DNA from: Liolophura sinensis
Lineage: Eukaryota > Mollusca > Polyplacophora > Chitonida > Chitonidae
Direction: 5' to 3'
Length of the DNA stretch: 12,500 bases
Assembly: GCF_032854445.1 (NCBI RefSeq)
Contig: NW_027017964.1
Span: forward strand, 302,501-315,000
This document shows positions 1-7,926 of this stretch, in pieces. The translations under genes were made by a program, and so were the position numbers. The notes under the pieces were generated by a model that worked only from the letters and a program-made list of their open reading frames with translations, had not been told where the DNA came from and made no database searches. The first letter of the stretch is position 1, and every line of letters begins with the position of its first letter.

Positions 1-29
1 TACACACATACATACATACACACTTACAT

Positions 30-60
<31 letters not shown>

Positions 61-72
61 TACATACATACA

Positions 73-106
<34 letters not shown>

Positions 107-196
107 CACAAATACATATATACACAAATACATATATACATACATACATAAACACACACATACATACATACATACATAGATACATACATACATACA

Positions 197-230
<34 letters not shown>

Positions 231-303
231 CACAAATACATATATACACAAATACATATATACATACATACATACATACATACATACATACATACATACA
301 CAC

Positions 304-354
<51 letters not shown>

Positions 355-536
355 CACAAATACATATATACACAAATACATATATACATACATACATAAA
401 CACACACATACATACATACATACATAGATACATACATACATACATACATACATACATACATACACACATACATACATACATACATACATACATACATACA
501 TACATACGTACATACATAAATACAAACAAAAATACA

Positions 537-570
<34 letters not shown>

Positions 571-704
571 CACAAATACATATATACATACATACATACA
601 CACACATACATACATAATACATACATACATACATACATAATACATATATACATACATACATACATACATACATACATACATACATAATACATATATACAT
701 ACAT
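1..704. repeat. (TACA)n/(CATA)n microsatellite with variant blocks
   Basis: Almost uninterrupted tetranucleotide repeat of TACA, with embedded variants: TATATACACAAATACA blocks, CACACA runs, AAACACACACA, CATAGATA and one CGTACATA. It starts before the window and ends where TACATACAT runs into TTGAAGGCATGG, the start of the first satellite monomer. The reverse strand reads as one long Met-Tyr-Val-Cys repeat simply because TGTATGTATGTA lacks stops in that frame; I do not regard this as a gene. Long tracts of this kind are normally length-polymorphic, and collapsed or mis-sized in assemblies. Confidence 0.97.
101..472. repeat. 124-bp higher-order period inside the microsatellite
   Basis: The variant block TATATACACAAATACATA begins at 101, 225 and 349, exactly 124 bp apart each time. 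The copies at 101 and 349 are also both followed by the same CATAAACACACACATACA variant and then CATAGATACATA; the middle copy lacks it. A further TATATACACA block begins at 565, off this register. This shows segmental copying (slippage or unequal exchange of units of about 31 tetramers) on top of simple tetramer slippage. Confidence 0.8.
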
Positions 705-1819
705 TGAAGGCATGGGTTGAGAGATAGATTTCCCCCACAAATATTTTCTTAAAATTGTTTTATCCAACTTCTAGTTTTTTGTGAATAATCTACATGCATT
801 GCTGATTGAGCATGCCAAGTTGGAATGGTGTGTGTGTGAAATTAAAGGAATCATATCCAAATCTAATTGCCGATTTTCACCCGTTAACATTGAAATACAG
901 GTATGACACATAGTTTCCCCCAACAAATATTTTCTTAAAATTTTTTTATCCAAATTCTGGTTATTTGTCAATAATCTACATGCATCGCTGATTGAGCATG
1001 TGAATTTAGAATGGTGTGTGTGTGAAATTAAAGAAATTGTGTCCAAATCTGTATGCATATTTGCATCGGTCAACCTCGAAATGGAGGTAGGACACATACT
1101 TGTCCCTCCATAAATTTTTTTCTAAAAGTCTTATCGAACTGCTGTTTCTTTGTGAGTAATGTACATGCATTGCTGATTGAGCATGGCAGTTTTGAATAGT
1201 GTGTGTGTAAAATTAAAGGAATGGTGTACAAATCTGAATGCAGATTTGCACGCCTCAACATTGAAATACAGGTATGACACATAGTTTCCCCCAACAAATA
1301 TTTTCTTAAAATTTTTTTATCCAAATTCTGGTTATTTGTGAATAATCTACATGCATCGCTGATTGAGCATGTGAATTTAGAATGGTGTGTGTGTGAAATT
1401 AAAGAAATTGTGTCCAAATCTGTATGCATATTTGCATCGGTCAACCTCGAAATGGAGGTAGGACACATACTTGTCCCTCCATAAATTTTTTTCTAAAAGT
1501 CTTATCGAACTGCTGTTTGTTTGTGAGTAATGTACATGCATTGCTGATTGAGCATGGCAGTTTTGAATAGTGTGTGTGTGAAATTAAAGGAATGGTATAC
1601 AAATCTGAATGCAGATTTGCACGCCTCAACATTAAAATACAGGTATGACACATAGTTTCCCGCACCAAATAATGTTTTACAAATGGTTATAGGGTTAACT
1701 TCTGATTAGTTAAGAATAATCTACATGCATTGCTGATTGAGCGTGTCAATTTTGAATGTTGTGTGTGTGAAATAAAAGGTGTCATGAAATAATAAAAGAA
1801 AAAGTGGATGAGTAAATAA
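705..1819 (+). repeat. Satellite cassette 1: S-A-B-A-B-T monomers
   Basis: Six tandem monomers, located by the conserved box starting CTACATGCAT or GTACATGCAT at 790, 976, 1161, 1347, 1532 and 1721. The spacings are 186, 185, 186, 185 and 189 bp. The first (S) carries GGCATGGGTTGAGAGATAGA and CCAACTTCTAG. A types carry CCAAATTCTGGTTATTTGTG and GTGAATTTAGAATGG. B types carry CTTATCGAACTGCTGTTT and GGCAGTTTTGAATAG. The last (T) carries AAATAATGTTTTACAAATGG and TTCTGATTAGTTAAG. All share GCTGATTGAGC, a (TG)4-5 run, AAATTAAAG and, at most boundaries, ACACATAGTTTCCC. Reverse-strand frames of 75-132 residues recur at the repeat period and are not credible genes. Confidence 0.93.
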
Positions 1820-2026
1820 TAACGTCGACTGTACCAGAGTTGTCTCCCCTCCTGTGTTAAGCAGTAGGTCTAATGAGGGCAAGTGATTGGACGGTGATTA
1901 TGGCCTTAGTTACCCATGGAATTGGTTGAATTTTGACAGGTGATTACCAAAGGCCAATTTCTACCATCTGTGTGAGTTTGGTGGATTTGCAATGAGTTGA
2001 AGGGGCTAATTGGCGTAATTTAGTGC
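1820..2026 (+). mobile_element. Truncated foldback-element end (E segment), copy 1
   Basis: About 207 bp running from TAACGTCGACTGTACCAGAG through TTGTCTCCCCTCC, TTACCCATGGAATTGG and TTTTGACAGGTGATTACC to GGCGTAATTTAGTGC. It matches the outer part of the left arm of the element at 9639-10908 and then stops abruptly, followed by CACATTGTGAACCGTTAACATT and an S monomer. No second inverted arm follows, so this is a truncated, non-mobile copy. It differs from copies 2 and 3 by small changes, for example GGCCAATTTC where they have GGTAATGTTC. Confidence 0.85.
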
Positions 2027-2828
2027 CCCACATTGTGAACCGTTAACATTAAAGGCCTAGGTTGAGAAATAGATTTCCCCCACAAATATTTTCTTAAAAT
2101 TTTTTTATCCAACTTCTAGTTATTTGTGAATAATCTACATGCATTGCTGATTGAGCATGCCAAGTTGGAATGGTGTGTGCGTAAAATTAAAGGAATCATA
2201 TCCAAATCTGTATGCAGATTTGCACCTTCAACATTGAAATACAGGTATGACACATAGTTTGCCCCAACAAAAGTTTTCTTAAAAATTTTTTATCCAAATT
2301 CTGGTTATTTGTAAATAATCTACATACATTGCTGATTCAGCATGTAAATTTTGAATGGTGTGTGTGTAAAATTAAAGAAATTATATACAAATCTGAGTGC
2401 AGATTTGCACCCATCAACACTGAAATACAGGTATAACACATAGTTTCCCCCTTCAAATATTTTCTTAAAAGTGTTTTATCCACCTTCTGGTTGTTTGTGA
2501 ATAATCTACATGAATTGCTGATTCTGCATGGGTGTGTGGAAAATGTAAGGCATTAGGTCCAAACCTGAATGCACATTTGCTCCCATCAACATTTAAGACA
2601 TGGCTTGAGAGATAGATTTCCCCCCCAAATATTTTCTTAGAAGTGTTTTATCCAACTTCTGCTTATTGTGAATAATCTATATGCATTGTTGATTGAGCAT
2701 GTCGAGTCTGAAAGGTGTGTGTGTAAAATTAAAGGAATCATGTCCAGATCTGAATGAACATTTGCACCCATCAACATTGAAGACATGCCTTGAGAGATAG
2801 ATTTTCTCCCCAAATATTTTTGTAACAT
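2027..2828 (+). repeat. Satellite cassette 2 (incomplete): S monomer plus three diverged monomers
   Basis: Monomer boxes lie at 2135, 2320, 2506 and 2677, with spacings of 185, 186 and 171 bp. The first is a clear S monomer (GGCCTAGGTTGAGAAATAGA). The later ones are more diverged than in other cassettes: one has CATGAATTGCTGATTCTGC, and the last two carry S-like motifs (GACATGGCTTGAGAGATAG and GACATGCCTTGAGAGATAG). The T monomer and E segment are missing. The satellite ends inside the segment CCAAATATTTTTGTAACATA, where a short ATGT tract and the 936-bp repeat begin. Confidence 0.9.
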
Positions 2829-2845
2829 ATATGTATGTATGTATG
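2829..2845. repeat. Short (ATGT)n tract at a repeat boundary
   Basis: ATATGTATGTATGTATG lies exactly between the end of the satellite and the first 936-bp unit. It is the complementary-strand form of the CATA tetramer that fills 1-704 and recurs at 10198-10256. Confidence 0.8.
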
Positions 2846-3781
2846 GGCCTATGTTTTTAGATAGCCCCAATGTTAAAGCACTGAGGCCAATGTTATTAGA
2901 TAGAGGTCAGAAACTCTTTTTCCCTGACTGACCTCAAACTTTGATACCAGGGGTAATCGAGGTCGTAGATCATAAATCCGAGGTCACTTTTGAACTCTGC
3001 CTAAATCTTGACTTCAAAAATGAAGTCTCAATCTGTAAAGCGTCATTTTGGAGGTCAAGGTCGAAATCAAGATCAAATTTGACCTCGGATTCTTGATCTA
3101 CGACCTCGATTACCCCCTGTATTAAATTTACAGGTCAATCGGAGAAAAAAAGTTTGGGACCAATTTTTTTGTCAAAGGGGGGTACCCTTAGGCGAAAAAT
3201 CGGTCGAAAACTTTTTGTCTTCGATTGACCTCAAATTTTGATACCAGGAGTAATCAAGGTCACAGATTACGAATATGAGGTCAGTTTTGACCTTGACACT
3301 GACCTTGACCTTCAAAATGGCGGTCGAAATTTTGACCTTCACTTTGAACACTTCTAACCAAATCCCTAATTGATCCTTGACCTTGAGTTTTTGACAGATA
3401 ATGCTCCAATGACCTTAGAGTCGAAGTATACCCTTTTATTTGACTTCCAATCTTTAACCTAGTTTTCAAATAGTGCATTCCGATTGTACTATCTAAAACA
3501 AAGGCCAGAGGGCAAAAATCAAATCCAGGGTCAGGAAATAACTTAAAGGTCCCTGGGGCATTAAATATCAAAAAGTCAAGGTCGTGCGTCAGTTAGGGAG
3601 TTTTTGAAAGGTTTTCAAAGTTGGGGTCAAAATTTCAACCTCCATTTTGAAGGTTAAGATGGAAGTTGAGGTCAAAACCGACCTCATATTCGTGATCTAC
3701 GACCTTGATTACCCTTTGAGTCAACGTTTGAGGTTGATCGAAAAAAAAAAGTTTTGGACCCATTTTCCAGGTTAAAGCATA
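2845..3781 (+). repeat. 936/937-bp tandem unit 1 (AGGTCA-rich, non-coding)
   Basis: First complete unit of a tandem repeat. AGGTCAGAAACTCTTTTTCC occurs at 2904, 3841 and 4777, giving periods of 937 and 936 bp. The 1-bp difference is one G in a G-run at about 3177-3182. The unit is full of AGGTCA/TGACCT half-sites and long runs of CAAGGTCA type. It contains four related modules, alternating in orientation, each with a core like GGTAATCGAGGTCGTAGATC or its complement. Near its start a short segment ending TGTTATTAGATAG is duplicated at about 37 bp spacing. A 96-residue reverse frame (3281-3571) recurs in unit 2, but only because the two units are nearly identical, and I see no known domain in it. 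Confidence 0.92.
3081..3284. repeat. Imperfect palindrome within 936-bp unit 1
   Basis: The left arm (about 3081-3154) runs GACCTCGG, GATCTACGACCTCGATTACC, then GGTCAATCGGAGAAAAAAAG. The right arm (about 3207-3284) reads as its diverged reverse complement: CTTTTTGTCTTCGATTGACC, GATACCAGGAGTAATCAAGG, ATTACGAATATGAGGTC. A spacer of about 50 bp separates the arms and contains GGGGTACCC. Single-stranded DNA or RNA from either strand could fold into a long imperfect hairpin. Confidence 0.8.
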
Positions 3782-3922
3782 GGGCCAGTGTTATTAGATA
3801 GCTCCAATGTTAAAGCAATGGGGCCCATGTTATTAGATAGAGGTCAGAAACTCTTTTTCCCTGACTGACCTCAAACTTTGATACCAGGGGTAATCGAGGT
3901 CGTAGATCATAAATCCGAGGTC
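3668..3922. repeat. Imperfect palindrome across the unit 1/unit 2 junction
   Basis: The left arm (about 3668-3754) contains GACCTCATATTCGTGATC, GACCTTGATTACCC and GGTTGATCGAAAAAAAAAAG. The right arm (about 3849-3922) contains CTCTTTTTCCCTGACTGACC, GATACCAGGGGTAATCGAGG and CATAAATCCGAGGTC. The spacer of about 95 bp holds the two TGTTATTAGATAG copies. Inverted modules therefore alternate throughout the array, and the 936-bp boundary is not a boundary for the inverted-module structure. Confidence 0.75.
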
Positions 3923-4717
3923 ACTTTTGAACTCTGCCTAAATCTTGACTTCAAAAATGAAGTCTCAATCTGTAAAGCGTCATTTTGGAGGTCAAGGTCG
4001 AAATCAAGATCAAATTTGACCTCGGATTCTTGATCTACGACCTCGATTACCCCCTGTATTAAATTTACAGGTCAATCGGAGAAAAAAAGTTTGGGACCAA
4101 TTTTTTTGTCAAAGGGGGTACCCTTAGGCGAAAAATCGGTCGAAAACTTTTTGTCTTCGATTGACCTCAAATTTTGATACCAGGAGTAATCAAGGTCACA
4201 GATTACGAATATGAGGTCAGTTTTGACCTTGACACTGACCTTGACCTTCAAAATGGCGGTCGAAATTTTGACCTTCACTTTGAACACTTCTAACCAAATC
4301 CCTAATTGATCCTTGACCTTGAGTTTTTGACAGGTAATGCTCCAATGACCTTAGAGTCGAATTATACCCTTTTATTTGACTTCCAATCTTTAACCTAGTT
4401 TTCAAATAGTGCATTCCGATTGTACTATCTAAAACAAAGGCCAGAGGGCAAAAATCAAATCCAGGGTCAGGAAATAACTTAAAGGTCCCTGGGGCATTAA
4501 ATATCAAAAAGTCAAGGTCGTGCGTCAGTTAGGGAGTTTTTAAAAGGTTTTCAAAGTTGGGGTCAAAATTTCAACCTCCATTTTGAAGGTTAAGATGGAA
4601 GTTGAGGTCAAAACCGACCTCATATTCGTGATCTACGACCTTGATTACCCTTTGAGTCAACGTTTGAGGTTGATCGAAAAAAAAAAGTTTTGGACCCATT
4701 TTCCAGGTTAAAGCATA
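3782..4717 (+). repeat. 936-bp tandem unit 2
   Basis: Near-identical second unit. I see only scattered differences from unit 1 by eye: one fewer G before GTACCC, GACAGGTAATG for GACAGATAATG, GAATTATACCC for GAAGTATACCC, and TTTTTAAAAGG for TTTTTGAAAGG. Such close similarity points to recent duplication or homogenisation. Confidence 0.92.
4018..4220. repeat. Imperfect palindrome within 936-bp unit 2
   Basis: Equivalent of the unit 1 palindrome at 3081-3284, one repeat period downstream, with the same arms and GGGGTACCC-containing spacer shortened by one G. Confidence 0.78.
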
Positions 4718-4858
4718 GGGCCAATGTTATTAGATAGCTACAATGTTAAAGCAATGGGGCCCATGTTATTAGATAGAGGTCAGAAACTCTTTTTCCCTGA
4801 CTGACCTCAAACTTTGATACCAGGGCTAATCGAGGTCGTAGATCACGAATCCGAGATC
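4604..4858. repeat. Imperfect palindrome across the unit 2/unit 3 junction
   Basis: Repeats the junction palindrome at 3668-3922. The right arm here reads GATACCAGGGCTAATCGAGG and then GATCACGAATCCGAGATC, so it is slightly closer to a true complement of the left arm (GTGATCTACGACC) than the one in unit 2. Confidence 0.72.
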
Positions 4859-4900
4859 AGATCTGACCTTGACCTCGACCTTGACCTTCAAAATGCGATC
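4718..4900 (+). repeat. 936-bp unit 3, truncated to about 180 bp
   Basis: Starts like the other two units (GGGCCAATGTTATTAGATAG, then AGGTCAGAAACTC at 4777). It switches after about 4855 to TGACCTTGACCTCGACCTTG and CCTTCAAAATG, which resembles the later module of a full unit (about 3286-3318) rather than the expected continuation. It is lost by about 4900. This suggests an internal deletion or recombination between related modules at the array edge. Confidence 0.75.
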
Positions 4901-4985
4901 TTGAGGGATGGTAACATAAACCAAAGAAAGGCAGATAGCTCACTAGCCCTAATATTTTTTTTTTTTAATTTTTTAATCCAATTTT
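4901..4985. other. Unassigned junction with poly-T run
   Basis: Short segment between the 936-bp array and the second satellite region. It contains GGTAACATAAACCAAAG, then AATATTTTTTTTTTTTAATT and an A/T-rich run. A T-run of this kind could be a reverse-oriented retroelement poly(A) tail, but no SINE or LINE body or target-site duplication is visible. It could equally be an expanded version of the T-rich part of a satellite monomer. Confidence 0.5.
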
Positions 4986-6029
4986 TATTTATTTGTGAAT
5001 AAAGTTGATGCCTTGCTGATTCACCACGTCAATTTTCAAAGCTGTGTGTGTAAAATTAAAGAAGTTATTTCCAAATTCATATGCACATTGTCAGCCGTTA
5101 ACATTGAAGGCATGGGTTGAGAGATAGATTTCGCCCACAAATATTTTCTTAAAATTGTTTTATCCAACTTCTAGTTATTTGTAAATAATCTACATGCATT
5201 GCTGATTGAGCATGCCAAGTTGGAATGGTGTGTGTGTAAAATTAAAGCAATCATGTCCAGATCTGAATAAACATTTGCACCCATCAACATTGAAATCCAT
5301 GTATAACACATAGTTTCCCCCAACAAATATTTTCTTAAAAATTTTTTATCCAAATTCTGGTTATTTGTGAATAATCTACATGCATCGCTGATTGAGCATG
5401 TGAATTTAGAATGGTGTGTGTGTGAAATTAAAGAAATTGTGTCCAAATCTGTATGCATATTTGCATCGGTCAACCTCGAAATGGAGGTAGGACACATACT
5501 TGTCCCTCCATAAAATTTTTTCTAAAAGTCTTATCGAACTGCTGTTTGTTTGGGAGTAATGTACATGCATTGCTGATTGAGCATGGCAGTTTTGAATAGT
5601 GTGTGTGTAAAATTAAAGGAATGGTATACAAATCTGAATGCAGATTTGCACGCCTCAACATTGAAATACAGGTATGACACATAGTTTCCCCCAACAAATA
5701 TTTTCTTAAAAATTTTTTATCCAAATTCTGGTTATTTATGAATAATCTACATGCATTGCTGATTGAACATGCCAGTTTTGAATGGTATGTGTGTGAAATT
5801 AAAGGAATTATGTCCAAATCTAATTGCTGTTTTGCACCCATTAACATTAAAATACAGGTATGACACATAGTTTCCCCCACCAAATAATGTTTTACAAATG
5901 GTTATAGAACTTCTGATTAGTTAAGAATAATCTACATGCATTGCTGATTGAGCGTGTCAATTTTGAATGTTGTGTGTGTGAAATAAAAGGTGTCATGAAA
6001 TAATAAAAGAAAAAGTGGATGAGTAAATA
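4986..6029 (+). repeat. Satellite cassette 3: diverged monomer, then S-A-B-A'-T
   Basis: A strongly diverged monomer (box at about 5001, GATGCCTTGCTGATTCACC) is followed by S (5190), A (5376), B (5561), A' (5747) and T (5932), spaced 185/186 bp. A' combines the CCAAATTCTGG start with GCCAGTTTTGAATGGTATG and TAATTGCTGTTTTGCACCC. From about 5310 onward this cassette is nearly identical to sequence 1,896 bp downstream. The 137-residue reverse frame at 5470-5883 has an essentially identical partner at 7366-7779, as expected from that duplication. Confidence 0.92.
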
Positions 6030-7205
6030 AAAACGTCGACTGTACCAGAGTTGTCTCCCCTCCTGTGTTAAGCAGTAGGTCTAATGAAGGCAAGTGATTG
6101 GACGGTGATTAGGCCTTAGTTACCCATGGAATTGGTTGAATTTTGACAGGTGATTACCAAAGGTAATGTTCTACCATCTGTGTGAGTTTGGTGGATTTGC
6201 AATGAGTTGAAGGGGCTAATTGGCGTAATTTAGTGCTGCACATTGTGAACCGTTAACATTAAAGGCCTAGGTTGAGAAATAGATTTCCCCCACAAATATT
6301 TTCTTAAAATTTTTTTATCCAACTTCTAGTTATTTGTGAATAATCTACATGCATTGCTGATTGAGCATGCCAAGTTGGAATGGTGTGTGTGTAAAATTAA
6401 AGGAATCATATCCAAATCTGTATGCAGATTTGCACCTTCAACTTTGAAATACAGGTATGACACATAGTTTCCCCCAACAAATATTTTCTTAAAAATTTTT
6501 TATCCAAATTCTGGTTATTTGTGAATAATCTACATGCATCGCTGATTGAGCATGTGAATTTAGAATGGTGTGTGTGTGAAATTAAAGAAATTGTGTCCAA
6601 ATCTGTATGCATATTTGCATCGGTCAACCTCGAAATGGAGGTAGGACACATACTTGTCCCTCCATAAATTTTTTTCTAAAAGTCTTATCGAACTGCTGTT
6701 TGTTTGGGAGTAATGTACATGCATTGCTGATTGAGCATGGCAGTTTTGAACAGTGTGTGTGTAAAATTAAAGGAATGGTATACAAATCTGAATGCAGATT
6801 TGCACGCCTCAACATTGAAATACAGGTATGACACATAGTTTCCCCCAACAAATATTTTCTTAAAAATTTTTTATCCAAATTCTGGTTATTTGTGAATAAT
6901 CTACATGCATCGCTGATTGAGCATGTGAATTTAGAATGGTGTGTGTGTGAAATTAAAGAAATTGTGTCCAAATCTGTATGCATATTTGCATCGGTCAACC
7001 TCGAAATGGAGGTAGGACACATACTTGTCCCTCCATAAAATTTTTTCTAAAAGTCTTATCGAACTGCTGTTTGTTTGGGAGTAATGTACATGCATTGCTG
7101 ATTGAGCATGGCAGTTTTGAATAGTGTGTGTGTAAAATTAAAGGAATGGTATACAAATCTGAATGCAGATTTGCACGCCTCAACATTGAAATACAGGTAT
7201 GACAC
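5310..7205 (+). repeat. About 1.9-kb segmental tandem duplication, first copy
   Basis: Matching landmarks recur at a constant 1,896-1,897 bp offset: 5376/7272, 5561/7457, 5747/7643, 5932/7828, the E segments 6030/7927, 6345/8242, 6530/8427 and 6715/8612. The copy contains the A-B-A'-T part of cassette 3, an E segment, and S-A-B-A of cassette 4. The left limit lies near 5310, where upstream sequence changes from an S-derived (5190) to a B-type (7086) neighbour. Confidence 0.88.
6030..6236 (+). mobile_element. Truncated foldback-element end (E segment), copy 2
   Basis: Same segment as at 1820-2026. It starts AAACGTCGACTGTACCAGAG instead of TAACG and ends at TTTAGTGC before TGCACATTGTGAACCGTTAAC. 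It follows a T monomer and is followed by an S monomer. It lacks the inner arm, the centre and the opposite arm. Confidence 0.86.
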
Positions 7206-7926
7206 ATAGTTTCCCCCAACAAATATTTTCTTAAAAATTTTTTATCCAAATTCTGGTTATTTGTGAATAATCTACATGCATCGCTGATTGAGCATGTGAA
7301 TTTAGAATGGTGTGTGTGTGAAATTAAAGAAATTGTGTCTAAATCTGTATGCATATTTGCATCGGTCAACCTCGAAATGGAGGTAGAACACATACTTGTC
7401 CCTCCATAAAATTTTTTCTAAAAGTCTTATCGAACTGCTGTTTGTTTGGGAGTAAGGTACATGCATTGCTGATTGAGCATGGCAGTTTTGAATAGTGTGT
7501 GTGTAAAATTAAAGGAATGGTATACAAATCTGAATGCAGATTTGCACGCCTCAACATTGAAATACAGGTATGACACATAGTTTCCCCCAACAAATATTTT
7601 CTTAAAAATTTTTTATCCAAATTCTGGTTATTTATGAATAATCTACATGCATTGCTGATTGAGCATGCCAGTTTTGAATGGTATGTGTGTGAAATTAAAG
7701 GAATTATGTCCAAATCTAATTGCTGTTTTGCACCCATTAACATTAAAATACAGGTATGACACATAGTTTCCCCCACCAAATAATGTTTTACAAATGGTTA
7801 TAGAACTTCTGATTAGTTAAGAATAATCTACATGCATTGCTGATTGAGCGTGTCAATTTTGAATGTTGTGTGTGTGAAATAAAAGGTGTCATGAAATAAT
7901 AAAAGAAAAAGTGGATGAGTAAATAA
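6237..7926 (+). repeat. Satellite cassette 4: S-A-B-A-B-A-B-A'-T
   Basis: Nine monomers with boxes at 6345 (S), 6530, 6715, 6901, 7086, 7272, 7457, 7643 (A') and 7828 (T), spaced 185/186 bp. A-type to A-type and B-type to B-type distances are 371 bp (6530, 6901, 7272; 6715, 7086, 7457). This is the longest and most homogeneous run in the window. Frames of 132 residues at 6624-7022 and 6995-7393 step by exactly 371 bp. Because 371 is not a multiple of 3, each shifts frame and overlaps the next by 28 bp, which argues against a repeat-protein gene. Confidence 0.95.

Noticed and set aside
24-767. Long reverse-strand frame of Met-Tyr-Val-Cys repeats
   Set aside because: It is the direct translation of TGTATGTATGTA. 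A 12-base period without stops in this frame gives an open frame automatically, and no non-repeat domain is attached.
790-815. GCTGATTGAGC in each satellite monomer as a hammerhead CUGANGA core
   Set aside because: There is one base too many between CTGA and GA, and the downstream GAAA is not set off by a plausible second helix. Neither strand of the A-B dimer contains CTGANGA.
771-1468. Reverse-strand frames of 108-132 residues with Cys/His spacing (CHTC, HTH) suggesting zinc fingers
   Set aside because: They recur at the 371-bp satellite period, which is not a multiple of 3, so each shifts frame and overlaps the next. The Cys and His residues come from the TGTGTG and ATGTGTCAT satellite motifs, and the spacing does not fit a C2H2 finger.
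4946-4985. Poly-T run as the tail of a reverse-oriented retroelement
   Set aside because: There is no recognisable SINE or LINE body next to it and no target-site duplication. Satellite monomers carry similar A/T runs at the equivalent position.
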